62,156 bases of DNA from the NCBI GenBank assembly GCA_017525805.1, contig JAFXSH010000137.1, positions 1 to 62,156 of the forward strand, in the 5' to 3' direction. Source of the stretch: Clostridia bacterium (lineage in GTDB: Bacteria > Bacillota_A > Clostridia > Christensenellales > Aristaeellaceae). The position numbers and the translations under genes are program-made. The notes under the pieces were generated by a model, which was given only the letters and a program-made list of their open reading frames with translations, did not search any database and was not told the DNA's origin. Positions 1 through 7,714 of the stretch are shown one piece after another. The number at the start of each line of letters is the position of its first letter. Position 1 is the stretch's first letter.

Positions 1-877
1 CATCCAAAATGATTTTCATGCCCCGGCGGTGGAGCTCCTGACAGAAGCGGGCAAAAAAGGCATCGCTGCCTTTTAAGTTCATACTGCTTGCGGTGCGCAG
101 GACGTATTGGGCGGCGGCGGTGTTTTTCCGCTGGTTCTTTTTGAGGGGCGCTTCCCTGTCCTGGATCACGACGGTCAGGTGGGGGTCGATGTGAGCGTAA
201 TCCTGGGTGTCGTACTTATGGCTGGAGGGAGAAACGAAAATGGGATTGAAGTAGATCACTTCCACGCCCAACTCCTGCAAATAATCCAGCTTATCCATCA
301 CGCCTTTCAGGTCGCCGCCGTAGAACACCCGGTAATCCCCGATTTGGGGAAGCTCATCCCAGCTTTCGGCGTGGCGCACATAATCCCCGGAATAGAAGTA
401 TTCCCTGTTTCGCACGTCGGTGCGGGGATTGCCGTTGCAAAATCTGTCCGCAAAAATCTGATACTGCACCGCGCCCTTGGCCCATTCCGGCACGTGGAAG
501 CCGGGCAGGATGCGGAAGGAATGGGCGGGGTCGGGGAAGGGGACGGAATCGGTCAGCGCTGCGCCAGAGCGTAGGTAATGGATATATTTCCCCTTCCAGG
601 CGATGAGAAAGGCGTAGAAAACGGGCGATTCGTCCTTCACTGTGTATTCCGTTTCAAACCAGTCGAACACCGCGTCGGTTCTGATCCGCCGCATATTGGA
701 GACCCGGGTAGGCATCCCCGTCAAAAAGGTCACTTGGGCCCCGGTGTTTTTGAGGATGCGCAGGCGGATGGACACCGTATCGCCCACTTCGGGCTCAGCG
801 GGCGTGCGGAATAAGGGCGTTTCATCGCTGAAAATGGAAGAGATCAATTGCTTTTCTCCTATGGGGGAATTGGACAT
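1..877 (-). CDS. GH13 alpha-amylase/neopullulanase-family glycosidase (3' part outside window)
   Basis: About 292 N-terminal residues are visible; the gene runs off the left edge. An N-terminal beta-domain of about 120 residues resembles the CBM34-type domain of neopullulanases. The start of a GH13 barrel follows, with the segment GDLKGVMDKLDYLQELGV, then YFNPIF and a later GMKIILDG stretch (residues near 286-292), which is conserved region I just before the catalytic part. Inferred role: hydrolysis of alpha-1,4/1,6 glucans or maltodextrins. No signal peptide is seen, so it is probably cytoplasmic. The ATG at 877 is chosen because AAAGGAG lies 10 bases upstream. The catalytic Asp/Glu residues lie outside the window, so activity cannot be judged. 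Confidence 0.85.
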   Translation of the reverse strand, partial: MSNSPIGEKQLISSIFSDETPLFRTPAEPEVGDTVSIRLRILKNTGAQVTFLTGMPTRVSNMRRIRTDAVFDWFETEYTVKDESPVFYAFLIAWKGKYIHYLRSGAALTDSVPFPDPAHSFRILPGFHVPEWAKGAVQYQIFADRFCNGNPRTDVRNREYFYSGDYVRHAESWDELPQIGDYRVFYGGDLKGVMDKLDYLQELGVEVIYFNPIFVSPSSHKYDTQDYAHIDPHLTVVIQDREAPLKKNQRKNTAAAQYVLRTASSMNLKGSDAFFARFCQELHRRGMKIILD

Positions 878-962
878 GGGTTCCCACTCCTTTGAAGTAT
901 GTTTTTCCGTTCATTATGGAAGAGATGACATGGGATTCCTCCGTTTGTGTGTGCTTTATAAA

Positions 963-991
963 ATATTATTCCAGAAAGGACCGGAGGTCAA
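963..991 (-). promoter_or_regulatory. Promoter of the GH13 gene
   Basis: On the minus strand TTGACC (986-991) and TAATAT (963-968) are separated by exactly 17 bases. Transcription would begin near 955, leaving a leader of about 78 bases before the ATG at 877. Confidence 0.6.
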
Positions 992-1060
992 GCTTTTTTT
1001 TATCTCAAAATGCCGTGTGTGAAAAATGCAGCGTGCGTGATTTTAGTGGACGGTATAAAC

Positions 1061-1108
1061 ATTCCGGCCATCCGACGCTCCGTTTAGGGCGTGCCCGATG
1101 GCCGGAAT
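1061..1108 (-). terminator. Probable terminator downstream of the CotH gene
   Basis: A perfect 12-bp inverted repeat (ATTCCGGCCATC at 1061-1072, its complement at 1097-1108) encloses an inner ACGC/GCGT pair. It starts about 20 bases after the CotH stop codon. The tail in the direction of transcription is T-rich (GTTTAT) but not a pure T-run, so termination is inferred. Confidence 0.55.
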
Positions 1109-1129
1109 ATATCTGTTATGCTGTGCTTA

Positions 1130-2860
1130 TTATTTCATCCCCGGGAAATTGGGCATGGCAAAATTAAAGTTGCCGCCGCCCATACCGAAGCCGCTGGTGA
1201 GGCCGGAAAGGTCCTCGCCGCTGACGTCCAGCAGTTTATCCGGTTCGGCTTCCTGGCCCTCGCGGGTGGAGGGAATTTCACCGCTGATTTGCCCCAGCAC
1301 GCCTTTGGCCCGCAGTTCGATAGCCAGTTTGAGGCTTGTGGCGGAGGCGTCAAACTCATTGTAGGTGCAGAAAGCGGTGGGGTCGGTTTCCACCAGGGCG
1401 TCGATCTGGCTGCGGATGCGGTTATAGGTTTCCTCCAACCACCCGCCCTGCACATATTCTTCGGAGAGCTGCCGCAGGTATTCATGGTACTGGGCAAGGT
1501 ACTCCTCATTTTCCAGCAGCGCCATGAAGAAATCGCGCTGGGACAGGTCACTGACGGTAAAAGGTGTATCAATGGGGAAGTTGACGTAATCGTTGCCGTT
1601 GCCGGTCATGCTGAACGCCTGATTCATATCCCAGGGGATCAGATTCAGCGACCCGTTTTCCTCGTACAGGTAATAGTTGTGCGCTTCCTCGTCGGTCAGG
1701 CTGTCATTGTTGTAGATGAACGCCTGAATGGCCATATATTTCAGCACGTTGTCGATGTCCACATAGTCCCCGATATCGTCCCGCTCGCTCACGTGCTTGA
1801 GGGCTTCCACCACCCGGGCGTGGTCCTCGTCGTCGCTCTTGAACTTGGCGGAATCCCAAATGCCCTGGTAGGTTTCCAGATCGTCGCCCACATAATTGAG
1901 GGCCATGGCCAGTTGGGAATCGCTCTTCGCGCCGCCGCCCGCGCCGAACATAGCGAATCCGCCGCCGTTCTGATCGGGCGCGGCGGGCATATTATTCCCA
2001 TTGCCGCCCGCCTGACCGCCGAAGGAGCCGCCAAACCCGCTGCCGCCATCGGCTGGGGCGTTTTGACTGTACGTATTCTGGCCGTCCGCAGCGGGAGCCC
2101 CGGAGGAACCGCCGAAGCTGCCGTCGTTTCCGCCCGCCTGGCTGCCGAAGGAGCCGCCAAAACCGTTCGCGCCGCCGCCCGCATGGCCGCCAAAAGCGCC
2201 GCCGAAGCTGTTGCCAAAGCCTTCGCCATCATCGTTCAAAGCGTCCTGCTCCTTATCGCGGTTCGCCCCGCCGCTGAGCTCCGGCTTGTACAGCTTGCCG
2301 TAATCCTCGCCGTAGACGCGCTTTGCAAAGGACTTATCCACGCCCTCCAGGGCCAGGTAAGTGCCGAAGTATTCGCCGTTGTGGTAAACGATGGCGTAAT
2401 TGTACAGGCTGGCGTCCGCGCCTAAGAACGCGTACATATCGTAGGCAATGGCTTCTTTAAGCTGGCCGGGGTCCTGGAAGCCATTGTTGAGGATCAAGAT
2501 ATCCAAGCCGTCGCACTTACGCTTTTTTTCGTATTTATCGAATTTGATGCGCCAGCTGAAACGCTCCGATCCTCTGCTGGAAACGCTGGCCAGGCTGGAA
2601 TTGCCCTTGGGCCGGATGGCCACGTTTTCATACAGCACGCCGTTCACCACCAGGTTGCATACGGAGTATTCCTCGGAGGAGGCGGTGGCGATCATATTGT
2701 TCCAGGTTTCATCGTCCATCTGAATATCGATTTCGATGGGCTTGCTTTGGTCAAACAGCGTCTGCGCGTAAACGGCGTCTTCAGCCAGGCTTACAGGGCA
2801 AAGCGACACGCACAGCGCCAACGCCAGAATCATAGCGGGCATTTTGATTTGAAGCTTCAT
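1130..2860 (-). CDS. cotH: CotH kinase family protein, secreted
   Basis: A 576-residue protein with an N-terminal signal peptide (LALALCVSLCPVSLA, cleavage near AxA). The CotH kinase-like fold is spread over the chain: a segment with IRPKGNSS and W-R-IKFDKY, then YNYAIVYHNGEYFGTYLALEG, and the metal/active-site stretch LIPWDMNQAF near residue 400. Between these lies an insert of roughly 120 residues rich in Gly, Ser, Phe and Ala with repeated GGSFGGQAGG-like units. CotH proteins of Bacillus are protein kinases of the spore coat; in non-sporing Clostridia the target is unknown. The ORF could begin at a GTG at 2869, but AAAGGAAG is 8 bases from the ATG at 2860, which is preferred. A regulator operator lies upstream (2938-2953). 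Confidence 0.85.
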   Translation of the reverse strand: MKLQIKMPAMILALALCVSLCPVSLAEDAVYAQTLFDQSKPIEIDIQMDDETWNNMIATASSEEYSVCNLVVNGVLYENVAIRPKGNSSLASVSSRGSERFSWRIKFDKYEKKRKCDGLDILILNNGFQDPGQLKEAIAYDMYAFLGADASLYNYAIVYHNGEYFGTYLALEGVDKSFAKRVYGEDYGKLYKPELSGGANRDKEQDALNDDGEGFGNSFGGAFGGHAGGGANGFGGSFGSQAGGNDGSFGGSSGAPAADGQNTYSQNAPADGGSGFGGSFGGQAGGNGNNMPAAPDQNGGGFAMFGAGGGAKSDSQLAMALNYVGDDLETYQGIWDSAKFKSDDEDHARVVEALKHVSERDDIGDYVDIDNVLKYMAIQAFIYNNDSLTDEEAHNYYLYEENGSLNLIPWDMNQAFSMTGNGNDYVNFPIDTPFTVSDLSQRDFFMALLENEEYLAQYHEYLRQLSEEYVQGGWLEETYNRIRSQIDALVETDPTAFCTYNEFDASATSLKLAIELRAKGVLGQISGEIPSTREGQEAEPDKLLDVSGEDLSGLTSGFGMGGGNFNFAMPNFPGMK

Positions 2861-2921
2861 GAGAGACACTTCCTTTCGTCATTCATGAAAATGGATGCGT
2901 CCTTTTTCCGGGCACATCAGC

Positions 2922-2953
2922 ATGATAGCACCCTAACCTTAGCGCATTCTTAA
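2922..2953 (-). promoter_or_regulatory. CotH promoter with OmpR-type direct-repeat operator
   Basis: Read on the minus strand, TTAAG-N6-CTAAG (2938-2953) is an 11-bp-period direct repeat, the classical spacing for OmpR/PhoB-family regulators. Ten bases downstream is TATCAT (2922-2927), a plausible -10, with no consensus -35. This is the layout of an activator replacing the -35. The same arrangement occurs in front of the response regulator gene at 4256-4286. Confidence 0.55.
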
Positions 2954-2968
2954 TTTCAATCCGCGTTT

Positions 2969-3670
2969 TCAGCCCATTTTCAGCGGAAGGTGCACGATCA
3001 CCTGAAACATATTTTCGTCCAGATAGGAAACCGTGATTTCCCCATGGTAGAGATCGGCCACGCTTTTGGCCGTGGACAGGCCGATGCCGGTGCCGCCGTT
3101 TTTCCGGGAACGGGCGGTATCGCCCCGGGTAAACCGATCCAGCAGCCTTTCCGGCGCGATTTGCGGCAGAGCGTCCACCGTGTTGGTGATTTCCAGGCGA
3201 AGATTCTTTTTCTCCTTCCCCGCGTTGATCCACACGCTGCCCCCTGACGGGGTATACTGCATGGCGTTGTCCAGGAGGACGTGCAGCAGCTGCCGCACGG
3301 ATTCTTCTTCCGCGTGGGCGTGGATGCGCAGCCCCTCCGCGATGTCCGTTTTCAGGGTCAGTTCTTTCTGCGTTACCGTTTCTTCATAGATGGATACTTC
3401 ATTTTTCAGTTCGTTGGAAAAATTGATGTCCGTGGTTTTGCCCGCCCACTGCTTTTCGTCCAGCCGGGCCAAAAGCAGCAGTTGCTTCACCAGCCCGTCC
3501 AAGCGGTCCACTTGGCTGCGGATATTCCCGCTCCAATTGCTCTTGCCCTGAAAAAGCTCCATCACGTCCAAATTGGACCGGATGACCGCCGATACGCCCA
3601 AGTCAGCCATTTTCTTTCGCAGATAGGAAATATGCACCCATACCGTGCCCTGCTCCACGATCCCATCCAT
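2969..3670 (-). pseudogene. Sensor histidine kinase remnant fused to the tail of the response regulator
   Basis: The first ~33 codons (about 3575-3670) do not belong to a kinase: they encode the winged-helix end of the upstream regulator (VWVHISYLRKK, AVIRS). At about 3574/3575 the frame jumps straight into a kinase core beginning NLDVMELF, just after where the H-box would be. The kinase ATPase domain is otherwise complete: N-box LLDNAMQYTP, F-box RFTRGDTARS and G2-box GGTGIGLS. The sensor domain, membrane segments, HAMP and phospho-accepting histidine are missing, so it cannot autophosphorylate in the normal way. The simplest reading is one large in-frame deletion spanning the regulator 3' end and kinase 5' half. 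Confidence 0.85.
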
Positions 3671-3673
3671 GCC

Positions 3674-4210
3674 CTAGACCCGGTCCAGCAGGGTATCCGC
3701 GGAAAAGAGCACCCCCGGATTGTTCATGAACAGCTCCATCAGTTGGTATTCCCGGCGGCTCAAGGAAAAGGTTTTCCCGTTGGCGGAAAGCTGGCAGGTG
3801 TCGGGCGTCAGCTCCATGCCGCCGAAATTGATGGTTTCGGGGTGATAGGTATCCCGCCTGCGCAGCATGGCACGGACGCGGGCCAGCAGATCCGACATAT
3901 CGAAGGGCTTGGGCAGATAATCGTCCGCGCCGCTGTCCAGGCCTCTGATCCGATCTTCGATTTCACCTTTGGCGGTCAGCAGCAGCACCGGCATGTTCTT
4001 GCCTTCCCTGCGCAGCCGGCTTAAAACGCTCAGCCCGTCCATTTCCGGCATCATGATGTCCAAAATGAGGCCGTCGTAGGCCTGGGCGCTGGCCTGGCGG
4101 TACGCGTCCGCGCCGTTGTCCACCCAATCCACAGTGTATTTATGGTACTGGAGAAAGGCCGTGATGGGCTCAGCCATGGTCCTTTCATCTTCCGCAAGTA
4201 AAATCCGCAT
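3674..4210 (-). CDS. OmpR-family response regulator, truncated by an amber codon
   Basis: Receiver domain (residues 1-115) is intact with the acidic pocket, phospho-acceptor Asp51, Thr79 and Lys101 in LPKPF. The winged-helix domain begins normally (SLSRREYQLMELF) but stops at DTLLDRV. The next codon is TAG followed by GMDGIVEQGTVWVHISYLRKK in the same frame, which is where family members have Trp (RVWG). So a single TGG-to-TAG change removes the DNA-recognition helix and wing, and the rest is fused to a kinase remnant. The product should be unable to bind DNA. Its own promoter carries a perfect copy of the operator seen before CotH, consistent with past autoregulation. Confidence 0.85.
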   Translation of the reverse strand: MRILLAEDERTMAEPITAFLQYHKYTVDWVDNGADAYRQASAQAYDGLILDIMMPEMDGLSVLSRLRREGKNMPVLLLTAKGEIEDRIRGLDSGADDYLPKPFDMSDLLARVRAMLRRRDTYHPETINFGGMELTPDTCQLSANGKTFSLSRREYQLMELFMNNPGVLFSADTLLDRV

Positions 4211-4255
4211 AAGGCGCCCCCTCTTCTTTGCCGGTATCTTCTTCGGTCATTATAC

Positions 4256-4286
4256 ATTATAATGGGGAAACTTAGAATAATCTTAA
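4256..4286 (-). promoter_or_regulatory. Response-regulator promoter with the same direct-repeat operator
   Basis: On the minus strand TTAAG-N6-CTAAG (4271-4286) is followed after nine bases by a consensus TATAAT (4256-4261). Orientation and repeat sequence match the CotH upstream site exactly; only the N6 differs and the gap to the -10 differs by one base. Confidence 0.65.
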
Positions 4287-4326
4287 GAATAAAAGAGGAT
4301 ATACGGGATTGTTTTTTCAAAAGGCC

Positions 4327-4355
4327 TTGACGAAAGAGCCGCGTTCAGATATGAT
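4327..4355 (+). promoter_or_regulatory. Promoter of the DUF3899 gene
   Basis: TTGACG (4327-4332), 17-base spacer, TATGAT (4350-4355), followed by a purine-rich GGAAGGAGG site before the start codon. Confidence 0.65.
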
Positions 4356-4398
4356 GCATACACGCGTCCGCTTACAGGAAGGAGGGGGGAATGGGCAG

Positions 4399-4770
4399 AT
4401 GCCTGTTCCGGGAATTATGCGTTTTCGATCTTTTAAGCTCCGTCAATTCGGCATCTACGCGGCAGCTGCGCTGCTCTATCCGGCCTACGCCTATCTGTCC
4501 TCGGGAAATATGATGATCAAACTCATTGACGCCATGACGGTGACGGGACTGGTGTTTGTGATCTTAGGCATCGTATATTCCATGATCCGCCACGGAGATT
4601 TTGATATTGCCGAGTACGTGACTCGGCGCACCCTGAACAAAGGAAACGTGAAGCCCTTCAAGGCTTTCAAAGAAGATAAAAAAGAAGAAAGAAAGGACAG
4701 CATGAACTATCCTTTCTTTACCGGTCTGCTGCTGCTGATTTGCTCGGCAGTGCTGTCGATCTTCTATTGA
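4399..4770 (+). CDS. DUF3899 domain-containing membrane protein
   Basis: A 123-residue integral membrane protein: membrane segments near residues 12-30, 38-58 and 105-123, with a basic, Lys-rich cytoplasmic stretch (residues ~75-100) in between. The GDFDIAEY motif after the second helix is typical of DUF3899, a Clostridia/Bacilli family of unknown function. The ATG at 4399 is favoured because the GGAGGGGGG site ends about 9 bases upstream; an upstream in-frame ATG at 4309 lacks a ribosome site and overlaps the promoter. It is divergent from the broken regulator and nearly abuts oppF (6 bases). Confidence 0.7.
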   Translation: MPVPGIMRFRSFKLRQFGIYAAAALLYPAYAYLSSGNMMIKLIDAMTVTGLVFVILGIVYSMIRHGDFDIAEYVTRRTLNKGNVKPFKAFKEDKKEERKDSMNYPFFTGLLLLICSAVLSIFY

Positions 4771-4776
4771 GAATGA

Positions 4777-5724
4777 TTATTCCTTTATCGCTTCTGCGTA
4801 GGCTTTCGCCTGCTCGGGCGTGCAGTATACATAGTGCTCCGGCCGGATTTCGCGCATAGCGTAGTCCGGGCCGGTTTTTTCTTCGGTCGTTTCGGAATAC
4901 ACGATGGGTTCGCGCTGTTTTTCAATGATGGGGTCGGGCATGGGCACCGCGCTGAGCAGGGAAATCGTGTAGGGATGGATGGGATAAGCGAACAGCTCTT
5001 CCGTTTCGGCGATTTCCACGATGCGGCCCAAGTGGATCACGGCGATGCGGTCGGCGATGAAGCGGACCACGGAAAGATCGTGGGCGATAAACAGGTACGT
5101 CAGGGATTTTTCATTTTTCAGCTTGTTCATCAGGTTCAGCACCTGGGCGCGGATGGATACGTCCAAGGCGGAGATGGGCTCGTCCGCCACCACCAGCTTG
5201 GGCTCCATGATCAGCGCCCGGGCAATGCCCACGCGCTGGCGCTGGCCGCCGGAAAACTCGTGAGGGTAGCGGGATTTGTGCTCCGGAAGCAATCCCACTT
5301 CCTCCAGGGCCTTATCTACCTTAGCAAGGCGGTCTTCCTCGTTCCGGTACAGGTGGAAGTTGTACAGCCCTTCGGAAATGATGTATTCGATGGTGGCGCG
5401 CTCGTTCAGGGAGGCGGCGGGGTCCTGGAAGATCATTTGGATATTCCGGATCACTTCGGTGTCTTCCTGCTTGCTGAGCTTGCCGGAGATGCGCTTTCCC
5501 GCAAAGGTGATTTCCCCGTCGCTCAATTCGTTGATACGCATGATGGCGCGTCCGATGGTGGTTTTGCCGCTGCCGGATTCGCCCACCAGCGCGAAGGTTT
5601 CGCCCTTGTAGATATCGAAGTTGGCGTCCTGAACGGCCTTGAACTTGTGTTTTCCGCCGTTGTCAAAGGAAACTTCCACATGCTTCAGCGAAAGCAAAAC
5701 CTCGCGGTCAATCGTTGCCGACAT
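4777..5724 (-). CDS. oppF: Oligopeptide ABC transporter ATPase OppF
   Basis: A 315-residue ABC ATPase: Walker A GESGSGKT near residue 48, Q-loop FQDP, signature SGGQRQR, Walker B LVVADEP, H-loop IAHDLS, then the C-terminal OppD/F extension ([12 protein letters not shown]). It energises peptide uptake together with OppD. It is last in the leftward oppABCDF operon, overlapping oppD by 17 bases; the start is set by AAAGGAGG 8 bases upstream. Substrate (oligopeptide, dipeptide or sugar-peptide) cannot be fixed from sequence. Confidence 0.9.
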   Translation of the reverse strand: MSATIDREVLLSLKHVEVSFDNGGKHKFKAVQDANFDIYKGETFALVGESGSGKTTIGRAIMRINELSDGEITFAGKRISGKLSKQEDTEVIRNIQMIFQDPAASLNERATIEYIISEGLYNFHLYRNEEDRLAKVDKALEEVGLLPEHKSRYPHEFSGGQRQRVGIARALIMEPKLVVADEPISALDVSIRAQVLNLMNKLKNEKSLTYLFIAHDLSVVRFIADRIAVIHLGRIVEIAETEELFAYPIHPYTISLLSAVPMPDPIIEKQREPIVYSETTEEKTGPDYAMREIRPEHYVYCTPEQAKAYAEAIKE

Positions 5725-6778
5725 GGAAAGCGCCTCCTTTCGACGTCATTTTGGCAATCTTTTCATGCAGATTATGAATCGCTTCGGGTTTTTCCACCTT
5801 GGGTGCCCGGGGATCCAGCAGCCAGGTCTTGGCGTAATGGGTATCGCTGACCTTGAAGAAGGGGGGCTCCTTAACGAAGTCGATCTTCAGGGCCCGGGGA
5901 TTCCGTGGCGCGAAAGCGTCGCCCTCGATCTTGTTATACAGGGACGGCGGCGTGCCGGTGATATAATACAGGTCTTCGCCCTTCACGCCAAGCTGGGGGA
6001 GAGCCGACAGCAGCGCCCAGGTGTACGGGTGCTGGGGATCGTAGAAGATATCGTTCACCGTGCCGTATTCGATGATCTGGCCGCCATACATGACGCCCAC
6101 GCGGTCCGCCACGTTGGCCACTACGCCCAAGTCGTGGGTGATGTAGATGGTGGTGAAGCCCAATTCCTTCTGCAGATCCTTGATCAGCTTGATGATCTGA
6201 GCCTGTATAGTCACGTCCAGGGCGGTGGTGGGTTCGTCGCAGATCAGGATTTCGGGATGGCAGGAGAGGGCGATGGCGATGACGATACGCTGCCGCATGC
6301 CGCCGGAATACTGGAAGGGATAGTTGTCGAAGCGGTCCGCCGCGTTGGGAATGCCCACACGCTCCATGATGCTGATGGCCTGGGCTTTGGCGTCCGCCTT
6401 GGACAGCTTCTGATGCTTTTCAATGACTTCGGTGATCTGGGAACCAATGGTGCGGATGGGGTTCAGGGAGGTCATGGGGTCCTGGAACACGGTGGCGATC
6501 TTCACGCCCCGGATGCTGGCCCAATCCTTCTCGGTTTTAAGCTTCGTCAGGTCCTGGCCGTGATACATGATGGAGCCGTTGGTGATCTTGCCGTTGGATT
6601 CCAGCATGCCGGTAAACGTCTTGGTGAATACGCTCTTGCCGCTGCCGCTTTCGCCCACGATGGCGAAGGTTTCGCCGTTATACAGGTCCAGGGACACATT
6701 GCGGATGGCGGTCAAATAGTTGTCGCGGACCCGGAACTGAACCTCGATATCCTTAGCGGAGATAATGATTTCGCTCAT
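5708..6778 (-). CDS. oppD: Oligopeptide ABC transporter ATPase OppD
   Basis: A 356-residue ABC ATPase with Walker A GESGSGKS near residue 39, Q-loop [11 protein letters not shown], signature YSGGMRQR, Walker [14 protein letters not shown] and H-loop ITHDLG. The OppD C-terminal extension includes [14 protein letters not shown] and a C-rich-free tail, so the iron-sulfur cluster seen in some OppD homologues is absent. It pairs with OppF on the cytoplasmic face. A GGAGG site precedes the start; oppC ends ten bases upstream. Confidence 0.9.
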   Translation of the reverse strand: MSEIIISAKDIEVQFRVRDNYLTAIRNVSLDLYNGETFAIVGESGSGKSVFTKTFTGMLESNGKITNGSIMYHGQDLTKLKTEKDWASIRGVKIATVFQDPMTSLNPIRTIGSQITEVIEKHQKLSKADAKAQAISIMERVGIPNAADRFDNYPFQYSGGMRQRIVIAIALSCHPEILICDEPTTALDVTIQAQIIKLIKDLQKELGFTTIYITHDLGVVANVADRVGVMYGGQIIEYGTVNDIFYDPQHPYTWALLSALPQLGVKGEDLYYITGTPPSLYNKIEGDAFAPRNPRALKIDFVKEPPFFKVSDTHYAKTWLLDPRAPKVEKPEAIHNLHEKIAKMTSKGGAFHVGND

Positions 6779-6787
6779 GTCTGCCTC

Positions 6788-7714
6788 CTATCGATGGGTA
6801 CGCGGGTCGGTCGCGTCTGCCAGCTTCTGCCCTACCACATACAGGGAAATGGCGATGGCGGCCAGCACCAGAACAGGAATCCAGAACAGGTGCGGGTATC
6901 CGGTCATGAAGGACTTGTACTGGGAAATGGTGCGGCCCAAGGAGGCGTAGTTGGTGCCAAGGCCCAGACCCATATAGGAAAGGAACACCTCATAGGAGAT
7001 CAGCACCGGAATCTCACGGGAAATATAGGTCACGATGACGGACACCAGATAGGGCAGAATGTTCTTCTGGATCATGGTGAAGGTTTTCGTGCCTAAGCAC
7101 TTGCTGGCCAGGTTGTATTCCCTGTCACGGATGATCATAACCTGGGTGCGGATAAAGTATGCCACAAAGATCCAGTCGGTACAGGTCATGACGAAGATCA
7201 GGGAACCAAGGCCCGCACCTAAAACGTAGGAAAGGATCATGGCCAGAAGCAGATAGGGCACGTTGGCGATGATGTTGTAAACCTCGATCATCCACTTGTC
7301 CATCTTTTTGCTGAAGCCCCACAGAGCGCCTACCAGGATACCCACCACCATGATGATGGCTGTGCTGACGAAGCTGACGATGATGGAGTTCCGGGCGCCG
7401 GCCCACACCACGTCCCACACCTCGTTGCCGATGTTGTCGGTGCCGAACAGATGCTCCGCACTGGGGGGCAGGTATTTCATTTCAGGGGTGTTGATATTGG
7501 GCGCCACCGTAGGGGAGTAGCCGGAATACAGAGGCTGAATCAGCGCGAAGGTCACCAGCACGATCACGAAGATGGACAGCACGATGATCAGCTTGCTGTG
7601 GAAAAACGTGCGCCACACCGATTTCCAATAGGAATAACGCGGAGCAGCGATATGCTCCGATTCTTTTTCGTCAAATTCCGCAAAGTCAAACAGGTTTTCT
7701 TCTTGTATTTCCAT
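6788..7714 (-). CDS. oppC: Oligopeptide ABC transporter permease OppC
   Basis: A 308-residue inner permease with an N-terminal cytoplasmic region (residues 1-35), one membrane helix, a periplasm-side loop containing HLFGTDNIGNEVWDVVWAG (the GTD motif typical of OppC), and the binding-protein-dependent transport domain with five further helices. The coupling helix (LASKCLGTKTFTMIQ) would contact the ATPases. Its ATG shares one base with the oppB stop (TAATG), implying translational coupling. Confidence 0.9.
   Translation of the reverse strand: MEIQEENLFDFAEFDEKESEHIAAPRYSYWKSVWRTFFHSKLIIVLSIFVIVLVTFALIQPLYSGYSPTVAPNINTPEMKYLPPSAEHLFGTDNIGNEVWDVVWAGARNSIIVSFVSTAIIMVVGILVGALWGFSKKMDKWMIEVYNIIANVPYLLLAMILSYVLGAGLGSLIFVMTCTDWIFVAYFIRTQVMIIRDREYNLASKCLGTKTFTMIQKNILPYLVSVIVTYISREIPVLISYEVFLSYMGLGLGTNYASLGRTISQYKSFMTGYPHLFWIPVLVLAAIAISLYVVGQKLADATDPRTHR

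Noticed and set aside
914..931. Five-codon upstream ORF (MSSLP) in the GH13 leader
   Set aside because: It has a GGAGG site but no terminator or pairing structure beside it; too short to claim.
1091..2425. 444-codon plus-strand open frame across the CotH gene
   Set aside because: Repetitive Ala/Gly-rich shadow of the CotH Gly-rich region.
3661..3674. TAG read as an amino acid (pyrrolysine or suppression) to rescue the response regulator
   Set aside because: The kinase fusion downstream is itself a deletion product, so reading through would not restore a normal protein; no sign of TAG recoding elsewhere.
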